A DNA stretch of 26,013 nt, from NCBI GenBank assembly GCA_046724665.1, contig JBKOWZ010000278.1, positions 1 through 26,013 of the forward strand, in the 5' to 3' direction. Shown here one piece after another: positions 13,947-20,836 of the stretch. Each line of letters opens with the position of its first letter. Within the stretch, counting starts at the first letter, position 1. A program made the translations under genes and the position numbers. Source of the DNA: Actinocrinis sp046724665 (lineage in GTDB: Bacteria > Actinomycetota > Actinomycetes > Streptomycetales > Catenulisporaceae). The notes beneath the pieces were generated by a model that worked only from the letters and a program-made list of their open reading frames with translations, ran no database searches and was not told the origin of the DNA.

Positions 13947-15674
13947 TTAACGCAGCAACGCGGCGGCGAGTAGGGCGCGTAGCAGGGGCACGGCGAGGCT
14001 CGGCTGCTTGGAGATCGAGTCCAGCAGTACGGCGACCATCCACTGCGAGCGGTCCGGTGAGCTCGATCCGATCGTCAGCGCCCCGGTGTATCCGGCGGCC
14101 GCGAGCTTGGCGGCGCCGGGCGGCAGCTCCCCGGCGTGGCCGTTGCCTGACCCGCTGTCGAATCCGCCCTCGGTCAGCTCGATGTACTCGCCGCCGTTGA
14201 ACAGCATGTCCTCGACGCCCATGAAGTGCTCCGGACCGACCGGTTGCTGCGTCAGCGACAGCAGGCCGTCCGAACCAGGCTCCGCGGGCGTGCGGTACAC
14301 CGAATAGCGCACGACGCTGAGGGGTTCCGACGAACCCGGCTTGCTGTAGATGTACCAAGACGCTGCGTCAAGGCCGCGTGCGACGACGTCTGCGACCACT
14401 TCGACTCGGTCCACCGTCGGGACTGCGGAAGTCGTGCGGCGGGCCTCCTCGTCAAGCGCCGAGAAGGCCTCGGTGAGCATGGACTCGACGGGTATCCCGC
14501 TGCGGCCCCGGATGGCCCGGCGGTCCGGTACCGGTGCGCCGGGGGTCGGCGGAGTGGTACGCGCACTGGGCAGCGAGAAGACCGCGGCGTCCGGCGGCTG
14601 GCCACGGCCGGCCACGACCGGATGCAGCGAGCGCGACCGCTTGGCGCGGTACTGCGCCGCGTCTGCCAGGCGGAAGAGCCGGTCACGGGTGATGACGTCG
14701 CCTATCCGGTCGCCGGTGGACGCGACGCCGCACGCCACGCCCTCACCGCCGCGCACGGTCAGCGCAAGGTTGCACAGCTCCTCGGCGACGCGTACCGCGT
14801 CGTCCGCGCCGTAGCCCTCGATCAGGACGCAGAACTCGTCGCCGCCGAGCCGCGCGGCCAGCGAGCCGGGCAGCAGCGCGGCCGCGGCCGACATCACGCC
14901 GGCCAGCTGCACGAGCAGCGCGTCGCCGTGGTCGTGGCCGTGGCCGTCGTTCATCCGCTTCAGGCCGTTGACGTCGCAGACGATGAGCGAGACCACGGTG
15001 CCGTCGCTGGCGTGCCGGTCGATCGCGGCGTCGAGCCGGGCGTCGAAGGAGCGGCGGTTGGCCAGGCCGGTCAGCTGGTCGGTGTACGCCAGCCGCTCGA
15101 TCTGCCGCACGTGGTCGGCCTTGGCCAGCCCCGCGGCGATCTGCGCGGTCAGCGCGGCGGCGAAGTCCACGTCCTCGCGGTCGTAGACCGGCTGGTCGAT
15201 GCTGCGCGCGGCGAACAGCTCGCCCCAGGCGCGGCCGTTGTAGACGATCGGGGCGATCAGCGCGCAGTGCCGGTCGCGGCGGCGCAGCATCGAGACGCGC
15301 TTGGGGTCGCCGTACTCGTCGTCGGCGACCTGGATCCACGGCCCGAGGTCGTCCTCGCTCAGCAGGATCTCCGGGAAGTCGGAGACCGGGTAGGACTCGT
15401 CCTTGGGGAAGGGGGTCTCGCCGGGGGCGAGCTTGCCGTGGTTGGCCAGCACCCGCAGCCGGCCGGTCTGCCGCTCCCACATGGAGATCGAGGCGACCGC
15501 GGCGCGCAGGTCGCGCTGGGCCTCGCGGGCGGCGATGCGGATGACGTCCTCAACCGAGTGCGCCGCCGCCATCGACTTCGCGAAGCCGGTCAACGCGCGC
15601 AGCCGCGCCGCGGCGTGGGCCTCCGAGCCGGGCCGCGGCCTGGTGACGTCGTGCGCTCCGGTGACCTGACTCAC
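13947..15674 (-). CDS. GAF-GGDEF diguanylate cyclase with an unassigned C-terminal domain
   Basis: A 575-residue cytoplasmic signalling protein. A GAF sensor domain occupies about 25-188. The GGDEF domain (about 190-345) opens with LAYTDQLTGLANRRSFDARL, has the metal-binding Asp234 in CDVNGLKRMND, and an intact active-site GGDEF at 277-281, so c-di-GMP synthesis is expected. The product-inhibition RxxD site, normally five residues before GGDEF, is absent (PGSL). A Pro/Arg-rich linker (about 365-395) leads to a C-terminal domain of about 180 residues that I cannot name. It begins with a GAF-like helix (VEVVADVVARGL) and ends in an Ala/Leu helix. The position near birA/pccB suggests Streptomyces CdgE as a possible orthologue, unverified. 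The start is GTG 15674 without a clear ribosome site. Such proteins govern development in Streptomyces. Confidence 0.88.
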   Translation of the reverse strand: MSQVTGAHDVTRPRPGSEAHAAARLRALTGFAKSMAAAHSVEDVIRIAAREAQRDLRAAVASISMWERQTGRLRVLANHGKLAPGETPFPKDESYPVSDFPEILLSEDDLGPWIQVADDEYGDPKRVSMLRRRDRHCALIAPIVYNGRAWGELFAARSIDQPVYDREDVDFAAALTAQIAAGLAKADHVRQIERLAYTDQLTGLANRRSFDARLDAAIDRHASDGTVVSLIVCDVNGLKRMNDGHGHDHGDALLVQLAGVMSAAAALLPGSLAARLGGDEFCVLIEGYGADDAVRVAEELCNLALTVRGGEGVACGVASTGDRIGDVITRDRLFRLADAAQYRAKRSRSLHPVVAGRGQPPDAAVFSLPSARTTPPTPGAPVPDRRAIRGRSGIPVESMLTEAFSALDEEARRTTSAVPTVDRVEVVADVVARGLDAASWYIYSKPGSSEPLSVVRYSVYRTPAEPGSDGLLSLTQQPVGPEHFMGVEDMLFNGGEYIELTEGGFDSGSGNGHAGELPPGAAKLAAAGYTGALTIGSSSPDRSQWMVAVLLDSISKQPSLAVPLLRALLAAALLR

Positions 15675-15697
15675 CTACTCGTCGGGAAGGGTGGGGA

Positions 15698-15734
15698 GGC
15701 CGACCGGGACGGAAATGTCCCGGTCGGTCCCGGT
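15698..15734 (-). promoter_or_regulatory. Strong stem-loop with a duplicated arm upstream of the GGDEF gene
   Basis: The sequence 15700-15710 pairs perfectly with 15717-15727 over 11 bp around a 6-base loop, and two more outward positions are compatible (one wobble). The octamer GTCCCGGT occurs twice (15717-15724 and 15727-15734), while its complement ACCGGGAC occurs once (15703-15710), so two alternative hairpins are possible. It lies about 25 bp before the GTG start of the GGDEF gene and has no T-tract. It could be an operator, a leader structure or an end signal for the PH-domain gene. Confidence 0.5.
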
Positions 15735-15839
15735 GGGCGTCGAATCGTGCCACCGGCCGCATCCGGAGGCGTACGGACTGCAACAATACCGCTCCGCGCC
15801 GATCCCGTCCGCCTTCGGATCACCGCGCGCACCGGTGTG

Positions 15840-16355
15840 CTAGTCCTGGTTCAGATTGGCCGCGGGGTCGCCGGAGATGAGCGTGGCGACCTCCCGCTGC
15901 GTCTCCTCGACGTGCGGGATGTCGTCGAGCTCGACCTGGCCGTGCTCGCCGGCCGACTCGACCACGAGCGTGCCGCAGCCCAGCATCCGGTCCAGCAGCG
16001 AGTCGTGCCGGAAGGAGACGTCGTTGACCTTCTCCAGCGGGATGTCCCGGCCGACCCGGTGGATCAGGCCGAGCCGGATGATCAGCCGCCGGTTGGTGAT
16101 CACGTAGTTCGTGTTGAGCCAGGTGATCCACGGGCGCGCCGCGAACCAGACGACGATCGCCAGCGCCACCACGCCGATGGCGATCCAGCTGACCTTGGCG
16201 CCGGTCCCGTGCTTGGGCGCGACGGCCACCAGGAACCCGCCGATGCCGAAGGTGAGGATGAGCGTGAGCACCGGCAGGACGAGCGCCTTCCAGTGCGGAC
16301 GCAGTTGCAGATCTATTCGCTCACCCTCGCTGAGCAGCCGCTCGGGGTACCCCAT
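15840..16355 (-). CDS. Membrane-anchored bacterial PH-domain protein
   Basis: A 171-residue protein. Two hydrophobic segments (about 23-46 and 54-73) form a hairpin in the membrane. A bacterial PH domain (YdbS/bPH2-like) follows at about 78-160. It begins at the typical TNYVITNRRLIIRLGLIHR (82-100) and continues with DIPLEKVNDVSFRHDSLLDRMLGCGTLVV, the usual pattern for these domains. The function of this class is poorly defined; roles at the cell envelope are proposed for some members. The start is ATG 16355, set by GAGGA five bases upstream; the open frame extends 34 codons further without a ribosome site. It lies 110 bp downstream of birA on the same strand and 165 bp upstream of the GGDEF gene, so co-transcription with birA is possible. 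Confidence 0.88.
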   Translation of the reverse strand: MGYPERLLSEGERIDLQLRPHWKALVLPVLTLILTFGIGGFLVAVAPKHGTGAKVSWIAIGVVALAIVVWFAARPWITWLNTNYVITNRRLIIRLGLIHRVGRDIPLEKVNDVSFRHDSLLDRMLGCGTLVVESAGEHGQVELDDIPHVEETQREVATLISGDPAANLNQD

Positions 16356-16465
16356 GACAGTCCTCGTCCCCTCCATGGATGTGGCCGGACCAGTCGTTGA
16401 TCCGACCACTGCTTCGTGTTGGGCGAATCCTGGCACGTTCGGCGGACCGCGCGCCATTACCGCCG

Positions 16466-17344
16466 CTACCGCAGGTGCACAATGTCGCCCGCGCCGATTG
16501 GCGTTGACGCGCCATCGGCCGTGCGCACGACCAGCCGGCCGTCCGCGTCGAGCCCGGTGGCCTCGCCGGAGACCGTGTTCCCGCCCGGCAGTTCGGCACG
16601 CACCCGGCGGCCGAGTGTCGCGCAGGCGGCCCGGTACGCGGCGGCCAGCCCGCTGCGTTCGGCGTCGCCGTCGGCAGCAGTCCAGTCGGCGTACCAGGAG
16701 CCGAAAATGCGCAGCAGCATCCGCAGGAGCGTGTCGCGGTCGGTCACCGCGGCGCCCGCGAGGGCGAGCGATGTGGCGTGCGGCGCGGGGAGTTCGTCGG
16801 CGCGCAACGTGACGTTGATACCGATGCCGACGACGACGTACGGCTCGCTCCCCGTGCCGCCGCCCTGCTCGGCAAGGATGCCGCCGAGCTTGCGGTCGGC
16901 TCCGTAGCCGGAATCGGCGTCGCCGTCGCCGTCGCCGTCAGTCGCGCCGGGCAGGATCAGGTCGTTCGGCCATTTGAGGGAAACGTCCAGTTCGGCCGCC
17001 CGGGCGACCGCCGAGCGGGCCGCCACCCCGGCGAGCAGCGGCAGCCAGCCCCAGCGGCTCGGCGGCGGCTCGGGCCGCAGCAGGATCGAGACGAAGAGCC
17101 CGGAACGCGGCGGGGCGACCCAGGCCCGGCCGAGCCGTCCCTTGCCCGCGGTCTGCGCCTCCGCGACCACCACGGATCCGTGCGGCGCGCCGTCCGCCGC
17201 GGCGGCGAGCAGCGCCGTGTTGGTCGAGCCGATCTCCGGCAGGACGCGCAGCGCCGAGACGAATCCTCCGGGCACCATGAGCGCACGCTGGAGGCTGTGC
17301 TCACTCAACGGCGGGCGGTTGAGATCGTTGTAGACGGAGGCCAT
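16466..17344 (-). CDS. birA: Biotin-[acyl-CoA carboxylase] ligase
   Basis: A 292-residue enzyme that activates biotin with ATP and attaches it to the biotin carrier lysine of carboxylases, here most likely the alpha subunit starting at 24535. Motifs are EIGSTN (37-42), QTAGKGRLGRAW (64-75, the biotinyl-AMP loop, GRGRxxR type), LKWPNDL (123-129) and GGILAE (154-159). There is no N-terminal helix-turn-helix, so it is a group I ligase and not a repressor. The small C-terminal SH3-like domain (about 245-292) is complete. Oddity: between KWPNDL and GGIL, residues 132-150 form an insert with a DGDGDGD run, encoded by a GTCGCC hexamer repeat. The gene is divergent from pccB, its substrate complex. 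The start is ATG 17344, six bases after a -10-like TAGGCT. Confidence 0.95.
   Translation of the reverse strand: MASVYNDLNRPPLSEHSLQRALMVPGGFVSALRVLPEIGSTNTALLAAAADGAPHGSVVVAEAQTAGKGRLGRAWVAPPRSGLFVSILLRPEPPPSRWGWLPLLAGVAARSAVARAAELDVSLKWPNDLILPGATDGDGDGDADSGYGADRKLGGILAEQGGGTGSEPYVVVGIGINVTLRADELPAPHATSLALAGAAVTDRDTLLRMLLRIFGSWYADWTAADGDAERSGLAAAYRAACATLGRRVRAELPGGNTVSGEATGLDADGRLVVRTADGASTPIGAGDIVHLR
16919..16939. repeat. Hexanucleotide repeat inside birA
   Basis: Three and a half copies of GTCGCC (plus-strand reading) encode the Asp-Gly run of the BirA insert. The unit is a multiple of three, so copy-number change would alter loop length without a frameshift. Confidence 0.8.
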
Positions 17345-17350
17345 GGCCGC

Positions 17351-17379
17351 AGCCTATGTCCCTGCGTATACATTGGCAG
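17351..17379 (-). promoter_or_regulatory. birA promoter with leaderless spacing
   Basis: On the minus strand CTGCCA (17379-17374, four of six -35 matches), a 17-bp spacer and TAGGCT (17356-17351, TAnnnT) are followed by exactly six bases and ATG 17344. No ribosome site is present, which fits a leaderless transcript. Confidence 0.5.
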
Positions 17380-17446
17380 CACCCCGGAACGGCGCGTCCC
17401 GCCGACGGGAGGACCGACAATCGTTCTTGGGAGTACACGAACGACG

Positions 17447-19024
17447 ATGGCCGAAGAGATCGATATCCATACGACAGCGGGCAAGCTCGCCCTGCTGCGC
17501 GCGCACCTGGACGAGGCGGTGCACGCGGGTTCGGCCAGGGCCGTGGAGAAGCAGCACGCCAAGGGCAAGCTGACCGCGCGGGAGCGGATCGAGCTGCTGC
17601 TCGACGAGGGCTCGTTCCAGGAGCTCGACGAGCTGGTACGGCACCGTTCCACGAACTTCGGCATGGAGCGCAACAGGCCGTACACCGACGGCGTGGTCAC
17701 CGGCTACGGCACGATCGACGGCCGCACGGTGTGCCTGTTCTCGCAGGACTTCACGGTCTACGGCGGCTCGCTCGGCGAGGTGAACGGCGAGAAGATCGCC
17801 AAGGTGATGGACCTGGCGATGAAGATCGGCTGCCCGCTGATCGGCATCAACGACGGCGGCGGCGCGCGCATCCAGGAGGGCGTGGTCGCGCTCGGCGCCT
17901 TCGGCGAGATGTTCCGGCGCAACGTGCACGCCTCCGGGGTCATCCCGCAGATCTCGCTGATCGTCGGCCCGGCGGCGGGCGGCGCGGTGTACTCCCCCGC
18001 GCTGACCGACTTCATCGTGATGGTGGGCAAGACCTCGCACATGTTCATCACCGGGCCCGACGTGATCCGGACGGTGACCGGCGAGGACGTCGGCTTCGAG
18101 GAGCTCGGCGGCGCGCACACGCACAACACCAGGTCCGGCAACGCGCACTACCAGGCGGCCGACGAGAAGGACGCCTTCGAGTACGTCAAGAGCCTGCTGT
18201 CCTTCCTGCCGCAGAACAACCTGGAGGACCCGCCGGTCTTCGCGATCGACGAGGTCCTGTCGGAAACCGACGTGGATCTCGAGCTGAACTCGCTGATCCC
18301 CGACTCGGCGAACCAGCCCTACGACATGCACCGGGTCATCGAGCACGTCCTCGACGGCGGCGACTTTCTCGAGGTGCAGGCGCTCTACGCGCCGAACATC
18401 GTGGTCGGCTTCGGCCGGGTCGAGGGGCGCTCGGTCGGCGTGGTGGCGAACCAGCCGATGCAGTTCGCCGGCTGCCTGGACATCAACGCCTCGGAGAAGG
18501 CAGCGCGGTTCATCCGCACCTGCGACGCGTACAACATCCCGATCCTGACCTTCGTGGACGTGCCCGGATTCCTGCCGGGAACGGGTCAGGAGTGGAACGG
18601 CATCATCCGGCGCGGTGCGAAGCTGCTGTACGCGTACGCCGAGGCGACCGTGCCTATGGTCACCGTCGTCACGCGTAAGGCATACGGCGGTGCGTACGAC
18701 GTCATGGGCTCCAAGCACCTCGGTGCGGACGTCAACGTCGCGTGGCCTACCGCGCAGTTCGCGGTCATGGGCGCGCAGGGCGCCGTGGACATCCTGAACA
18801 AGCGGGACATCGCAGCGGCCGAGGACCCACTGGCCAAGCGCGCCGAGCTGATCACGGCGTACGAGGACACCCTGCTCAATCCGTTCATCGCGGCCGAGCG
18901 CGGGTACGTAGACTCAGTGATCGAGCCCTCACAGACGCGTGTGTTCGTCGCACGTGCGCTGCGCACGCTGCGTACCAAGCGCGCGCAGCTGCCGCCGAAG
19001 AAGCATGGAAACATCCCGCTGTGA
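17447..19024 (+). CDS. pccB: Acyl-CoA carboxylase beta (carboxyltransferase) subunit, propionyl-CoA type
   Basis: A 525-residue carboxyltransferase that moves CO2 from carboxybiotin to an acyl-CoA. It has the usual tandem crotonase-like halves. The N-half holds GINDGGGARIQEGV (133-146) and the oxyanion-hole GPAAGGAVYSPALTDF (174-189). The C-half holds PGFLPGTGQEWNGIIRRGAK and RKAYGGAYDVMGSKHLGAD. The residue after GGAY is Asp418, which corresponds to Asp422 of S. coelicolor PccB. That aspartate is linked to propionyl-CoA preference, whereas acetyl-CoA-restricted or long-chain forms differ there. Start: ATG 17447 (MAEEIDIHTTAGK), the normal family N-terminus, with GGGAG about 14 bases upstream; the frame stays open upstream across birA. 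The stop overlaps the accE start. The alpha subunit gene lies about 5.5 kb downstream. Confidence 0.95.
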   Translation: MAEEIDIHTTAGKLALLRAHLDEAVHAGSARAVEKQHAKGKLTARERIELLLDEGSFQELDELVRHRSTNFGMERNRPYTDGVVTGYGTIDGRTVCLFSQDFTVYGGSLGEVNGEKIAKVMDLAMKIGCPLIGINDGGGARIQEGVVALGAFGEMFRRNVHASGVIPQISLIVGPAAGGAVYSPALTDFIVMVGKTSHMFITGPDVIRTVTGEDVGFEELGGAHTHNTRSGNAHYQAADEKDAFEYVKSLLSFLPQNNLEDPPVFAIDEVLSETDVDLELNSLIPDSANQPYDMHRVIEHVLDGGDFLEVQALYAPNIVVGFGRVEGRSVGVVANQPMQFAGCLDINASEKAARFIRTCDAYNIPILTFVDVPGFLPGTGQEWNGIIRRGAKLLYAYAEATVPMVTVVTRKAYGGAYDVMGSKHLGADVNVAWPTAQFAVMGAQGAVDILNKRDIAAAEDPLAKRAELITAYEDTLLNPFIAAERGYVDSVIEPSQTRVFVARALRTLRTKRAQLPPKKHGNIPL

Positions 19025-19323
19025 CGGCTGTGACGTCCATGACGGCTGAGGCTGAGGCGGCTGAGGAGGTAGCGGCGGTGGAGAGTGCTGACCACGACGC
19101 GGTCGGCGCGGCCGATGTGATGACCACGCTGCGCGTCGTGCGCGGCGAGCCCACAGACGAGGAGCTCGCCGCGCTGGTCGCGGTGATCACCATGCGTGGA
19201 GTCGGCGGCGGCGAGGGGTCGAAGTCGGTGAACGCCTCCGGCTGGACCAACCGGTCGCGATATATCCGCGCCGGTCTGTGGCATATCGCCGACGGCTGGC
19301 GTACGTCCGCGTACCCGCAATGA
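19021..19323 (+). CDS. accE: Acyl-CoA carboxylase epsilon subunit
   Basis: A 100-residue small subunit found with actinobacterial acyl-CoA carboxylases, where it strengthens alpha-beta association and activity. The diagnostic block is TTLRVVRGEPTDEELAALVAVI (about residues 35-56), and the basic, Trp-containing C-terminal part is also typical. The first 33 residues are Ala/Glu-rich and acidic. It is longer than the roughly 65-residue epsilon subunits of S. coelicolor, so a later start is possible (GTG 19030, ATG 19039 or ATG 19120). GTG 19021 is chosen because it overlaps the pccB stop as GTGA, which implies translational coupling. Its own stop overlaps the maf start as ATGA. Confidence 0.88.
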   Translation: MTAVTSMTAEAEAAEEVAAVESADHDAVGAADVMTTLRVVRGEPTDEELAALVAVITMRGVGGGEGSKSVNASGWTNRSRYIRAGLWHIADGWRTSAYPQ

Positions 19324-19949
19324 CGTCGCGGACAATGCGCCTGGTACTCGCCTCGCAGTCGCCCGCACGGCTGACCTTGCTGCGCAACGCGGGGTTCGCG
19401 CCCGAAGTGATCGTCAGCGGCGTGGACGAGGAAGCGTACGACGCGGAAACGCCGACGGAGCTTGTGGCCGCTCTGGCACGGGCGAAGGCGAGCGCCGTGG
19501 CGGCGCGCGTGGAGCCGGGCGCGCTGGTGATCGGCTGCGATTCGATGCTCGACCTGGACGGCCAAGCCCTCGGCAAGCCTGCCGACGTCGAGGACGCGAT
19601 CGGCCGCTGGAAGTCGATGCGTGGCCGTGAGGGCGTGCTCGTCACCGGTCACTGCCTGATCGATACATCGGCCGGCGACACGCACTGGCGTGAGGTCGAA
19701 GCGGTTGCGGTGACCTCGGTGCGGTTCGCGGATCTCTCCGACGCCGAGATCGAGGCGTACGTGGCGACGGGTGAGCCGCTGCACGTCGCCGGGGCGTTCA
19801 CCATCGACGGCATCGGCGGGCAGTTCGTTGACTCGATCGAGGGCGACCCGTCGAACGTGATCGGACTGTCGCTGCCGCTGCTGCGCCGGATGCTGGGTGA
19901 ACTCGGCATCGCGGTGAGCAGCCTGTGGGCCGGTCCTTCGAAGGACTGA
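19320..19949 (+). CDS. maf: Maf-family nucleoside triphosphate pyrophosphatase
   Basis: A 209-residue house-cleaning enzyme that hydrolyses non-canonical or excess NTPs to monophosphates. The signature LASQSPARLTLLRNAGF (10-26) carries the SPAR loop. RAKA (54-57), the catalytic acid in CDSMLDLDGQALGKP (73-87) and the C-terminal GDPSNVIGLSLPLL are present. Subfamily choice (dTTP/UTP or other) is not safe by eye. The start is ATG 19320, overlapping the accE stop. ATG 19335 (MRLVLASQSP), five codons later, is an alternative and matches the usual family N-terminus. Placement of maf directly after carboxylase beta/epsilon genes is also familiar in Streptomyces, so it is probably a passenger in a housekeeping operon. 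Confidence 0.93.
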   Translation: MTSRTMRLVLASQSPARLTLLRNAGFAPEVIVSGVDEEAYDAETPTELVAALARAKASAVAARVEPGALVIGCDSMLDLDGQALGKPADVEDAIGRWKSMRGREGVLVTGHCLIDTSAGDTHWREVEAVAVTSVRFADLSDAEIEAYVATGEPLHVAGAFTIDGIGGQFVDSIEGDPSNVIGLSLPLLRRMLGELGIAVSSLWAGPSKD

Positions 19950-19979
19950 ACCGTTCACTCGTTTAGCCGGATCGAGCGA

Positions 19980-20008
19980 TTGGCCGCTGACGTGGTGTCA
20001 CGTAGGGT
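19980..20008 (+). promoter_or_regulatory. Promoter of the deacetylase/YVTN operon, leaderless spacing
   Basis: TTGGCC (19980-19985), a 17-bp spacer and TAGGGT (20003-20008) are followed by exactly six bases and GTG 20015. This suggests the last two genes of the plus-strand block have their own promoter in the 65-bp gap after maf. Confidence 0.5.
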
Positions 20009-20014
20009 CGCTGC

Positions 20015-20836
20015 GTGAGTGCCCCGGACGACCTGCACCGCACCGACCGCTGGTCGCGCAGGGACACGTTGCGCGCCGCATGGTCGGTATGTGCGGCCGC
20101 CGCGCTAGCCGAAGGCTGCTCCACTGCGGCCACGGGCAGCGCCGCGCCGGATACGCCGAAGGCGTTACCGCAGTCGTCGATTCGAGCAACCATCCCGTCT
20201 ACGGCTGGCACCGCTACGTCACCGCTCGTCCCGGCAGCTGATGCCGTCGCGCTGACGTTCCACGGCGACGGTCCTCCCGCGCTCGCTACAGCGCTCCTGT
20301 CGGAAGCCGAACGCGGCGAGGCGCGCGTTACCGTGCTGGCCGTTGGCCGCTGGCTCGGTCAGTATCCGCAGATGGCTCGCCGGGTGCTCGACGGCGGGCA
20401 CGAACTCGGCAACCACACCGAGCATCACATCGATATCGACGCGCTGAGCCCGGACGCCGCCTACGCTGAGATCGAGAACTGCGCCTTGCGCCTGCAACAC
20501 CTCATCGGTTCGCGCGGACGGTGGTTCCGTCCCTCGCAGGCACAGCACGCAACGGCCGCGGTGCGCGCGGCGGCCGTGCGTGCCGGCTATCCAACAGTAC
20601 TCTCATATGATCTTGACTCGCTCGACTACACCGACCCGGGAGCGGACGCGGTGACGCACAATGTGCTGTCGGCGGTTCGCGCTGGGGATGTGGTCTCGCT
20701 GCATCTCGGCCACCGCGGCACGGTCCAGGCGCTGCCCGCGATCCTGGACGGGCTGCGTTCGCGCGGCCTGCGGGCCGTCACCGCTTCCGCTCTCTTTCCG
20801 CAGCCAGTCTCAGTTCCGGAGGTAGCACGTCGGTGA
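20015..20836 (+). CDS. Exported NodB-fold polysaccharide deacetylase-like protein
   Basis: A 273-residue protein with a Tat-type N-terminus (WSRRDTLRAAW, then an Ala-rich core). Cys35 follows AEG, so it may be a lipoprotein, although the lipobox is poor. The NodB motifs are all recognisable but altered. Motif 1 reads TFHGDGP (81-87) instead of TFDDGP. Motif 2 is NHTEHH with His134/His138 as metal ligands. Motif 3 is WFRPSQ instead of RxPY. Motif 4 is DLDSLDY. Motif 5 is SLHLGHRGT instead of LxHD. Active members trim N-acetyl groups from peptidoglycan or chitin-like polymers; whether this one keeps activity is uncertain because the general-base Asp is displaced. The start is GTG 20015, probably leaderless. 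Its stop overlaps the start of the beta-propeller gene (GTGA), which suggests joint function at the cell surface. Confidence 0.85.
   Translation: MSAPDDLHRTDRWSRRDTLRAAWSVCAAAALAEGCSTAATGSAAPDTPKALPQSSIRATIPSTAGTATSPLVPAADAVALTFHGDGPPALATALLSEAERGEARVTVLAVGRWLGQYPQMARRVLDGGHELGNHTEHHIDIDALSPDAAYAEIENCALRLQHLIGSRGRWFRPSQAQHATAAVRAAAVRAGYPTVLSYDLDSLDYTDPGADAVTHNVLSAVRAGDVVSLHLGHRGTVQALPAILDGLRSRGLRAVTASALFPQPVSVPEVARR

Noticed and set aside
13944..13953. Palindrome GCGTTAACGC at the tamR/GGDEF junction as a terminator
   Set aside because: Only ten bases, without a loop or T-tract, and it includes a stop codon; too likely by chance.
14226..16400. 724-codon plus-strand open frame
   Set aside because: Antisense to the GGDEF and PH-domain genes; its product is Arg/Gly/Ala-rich without any domain, typical of high-GC shadows.
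17354..18718. 454-codon minus-strand open frame opposite pccB
   Set aside because: Its Val/Asp/Arg/His-rich composition is a shadow of strongly conserved carboxylase codons.
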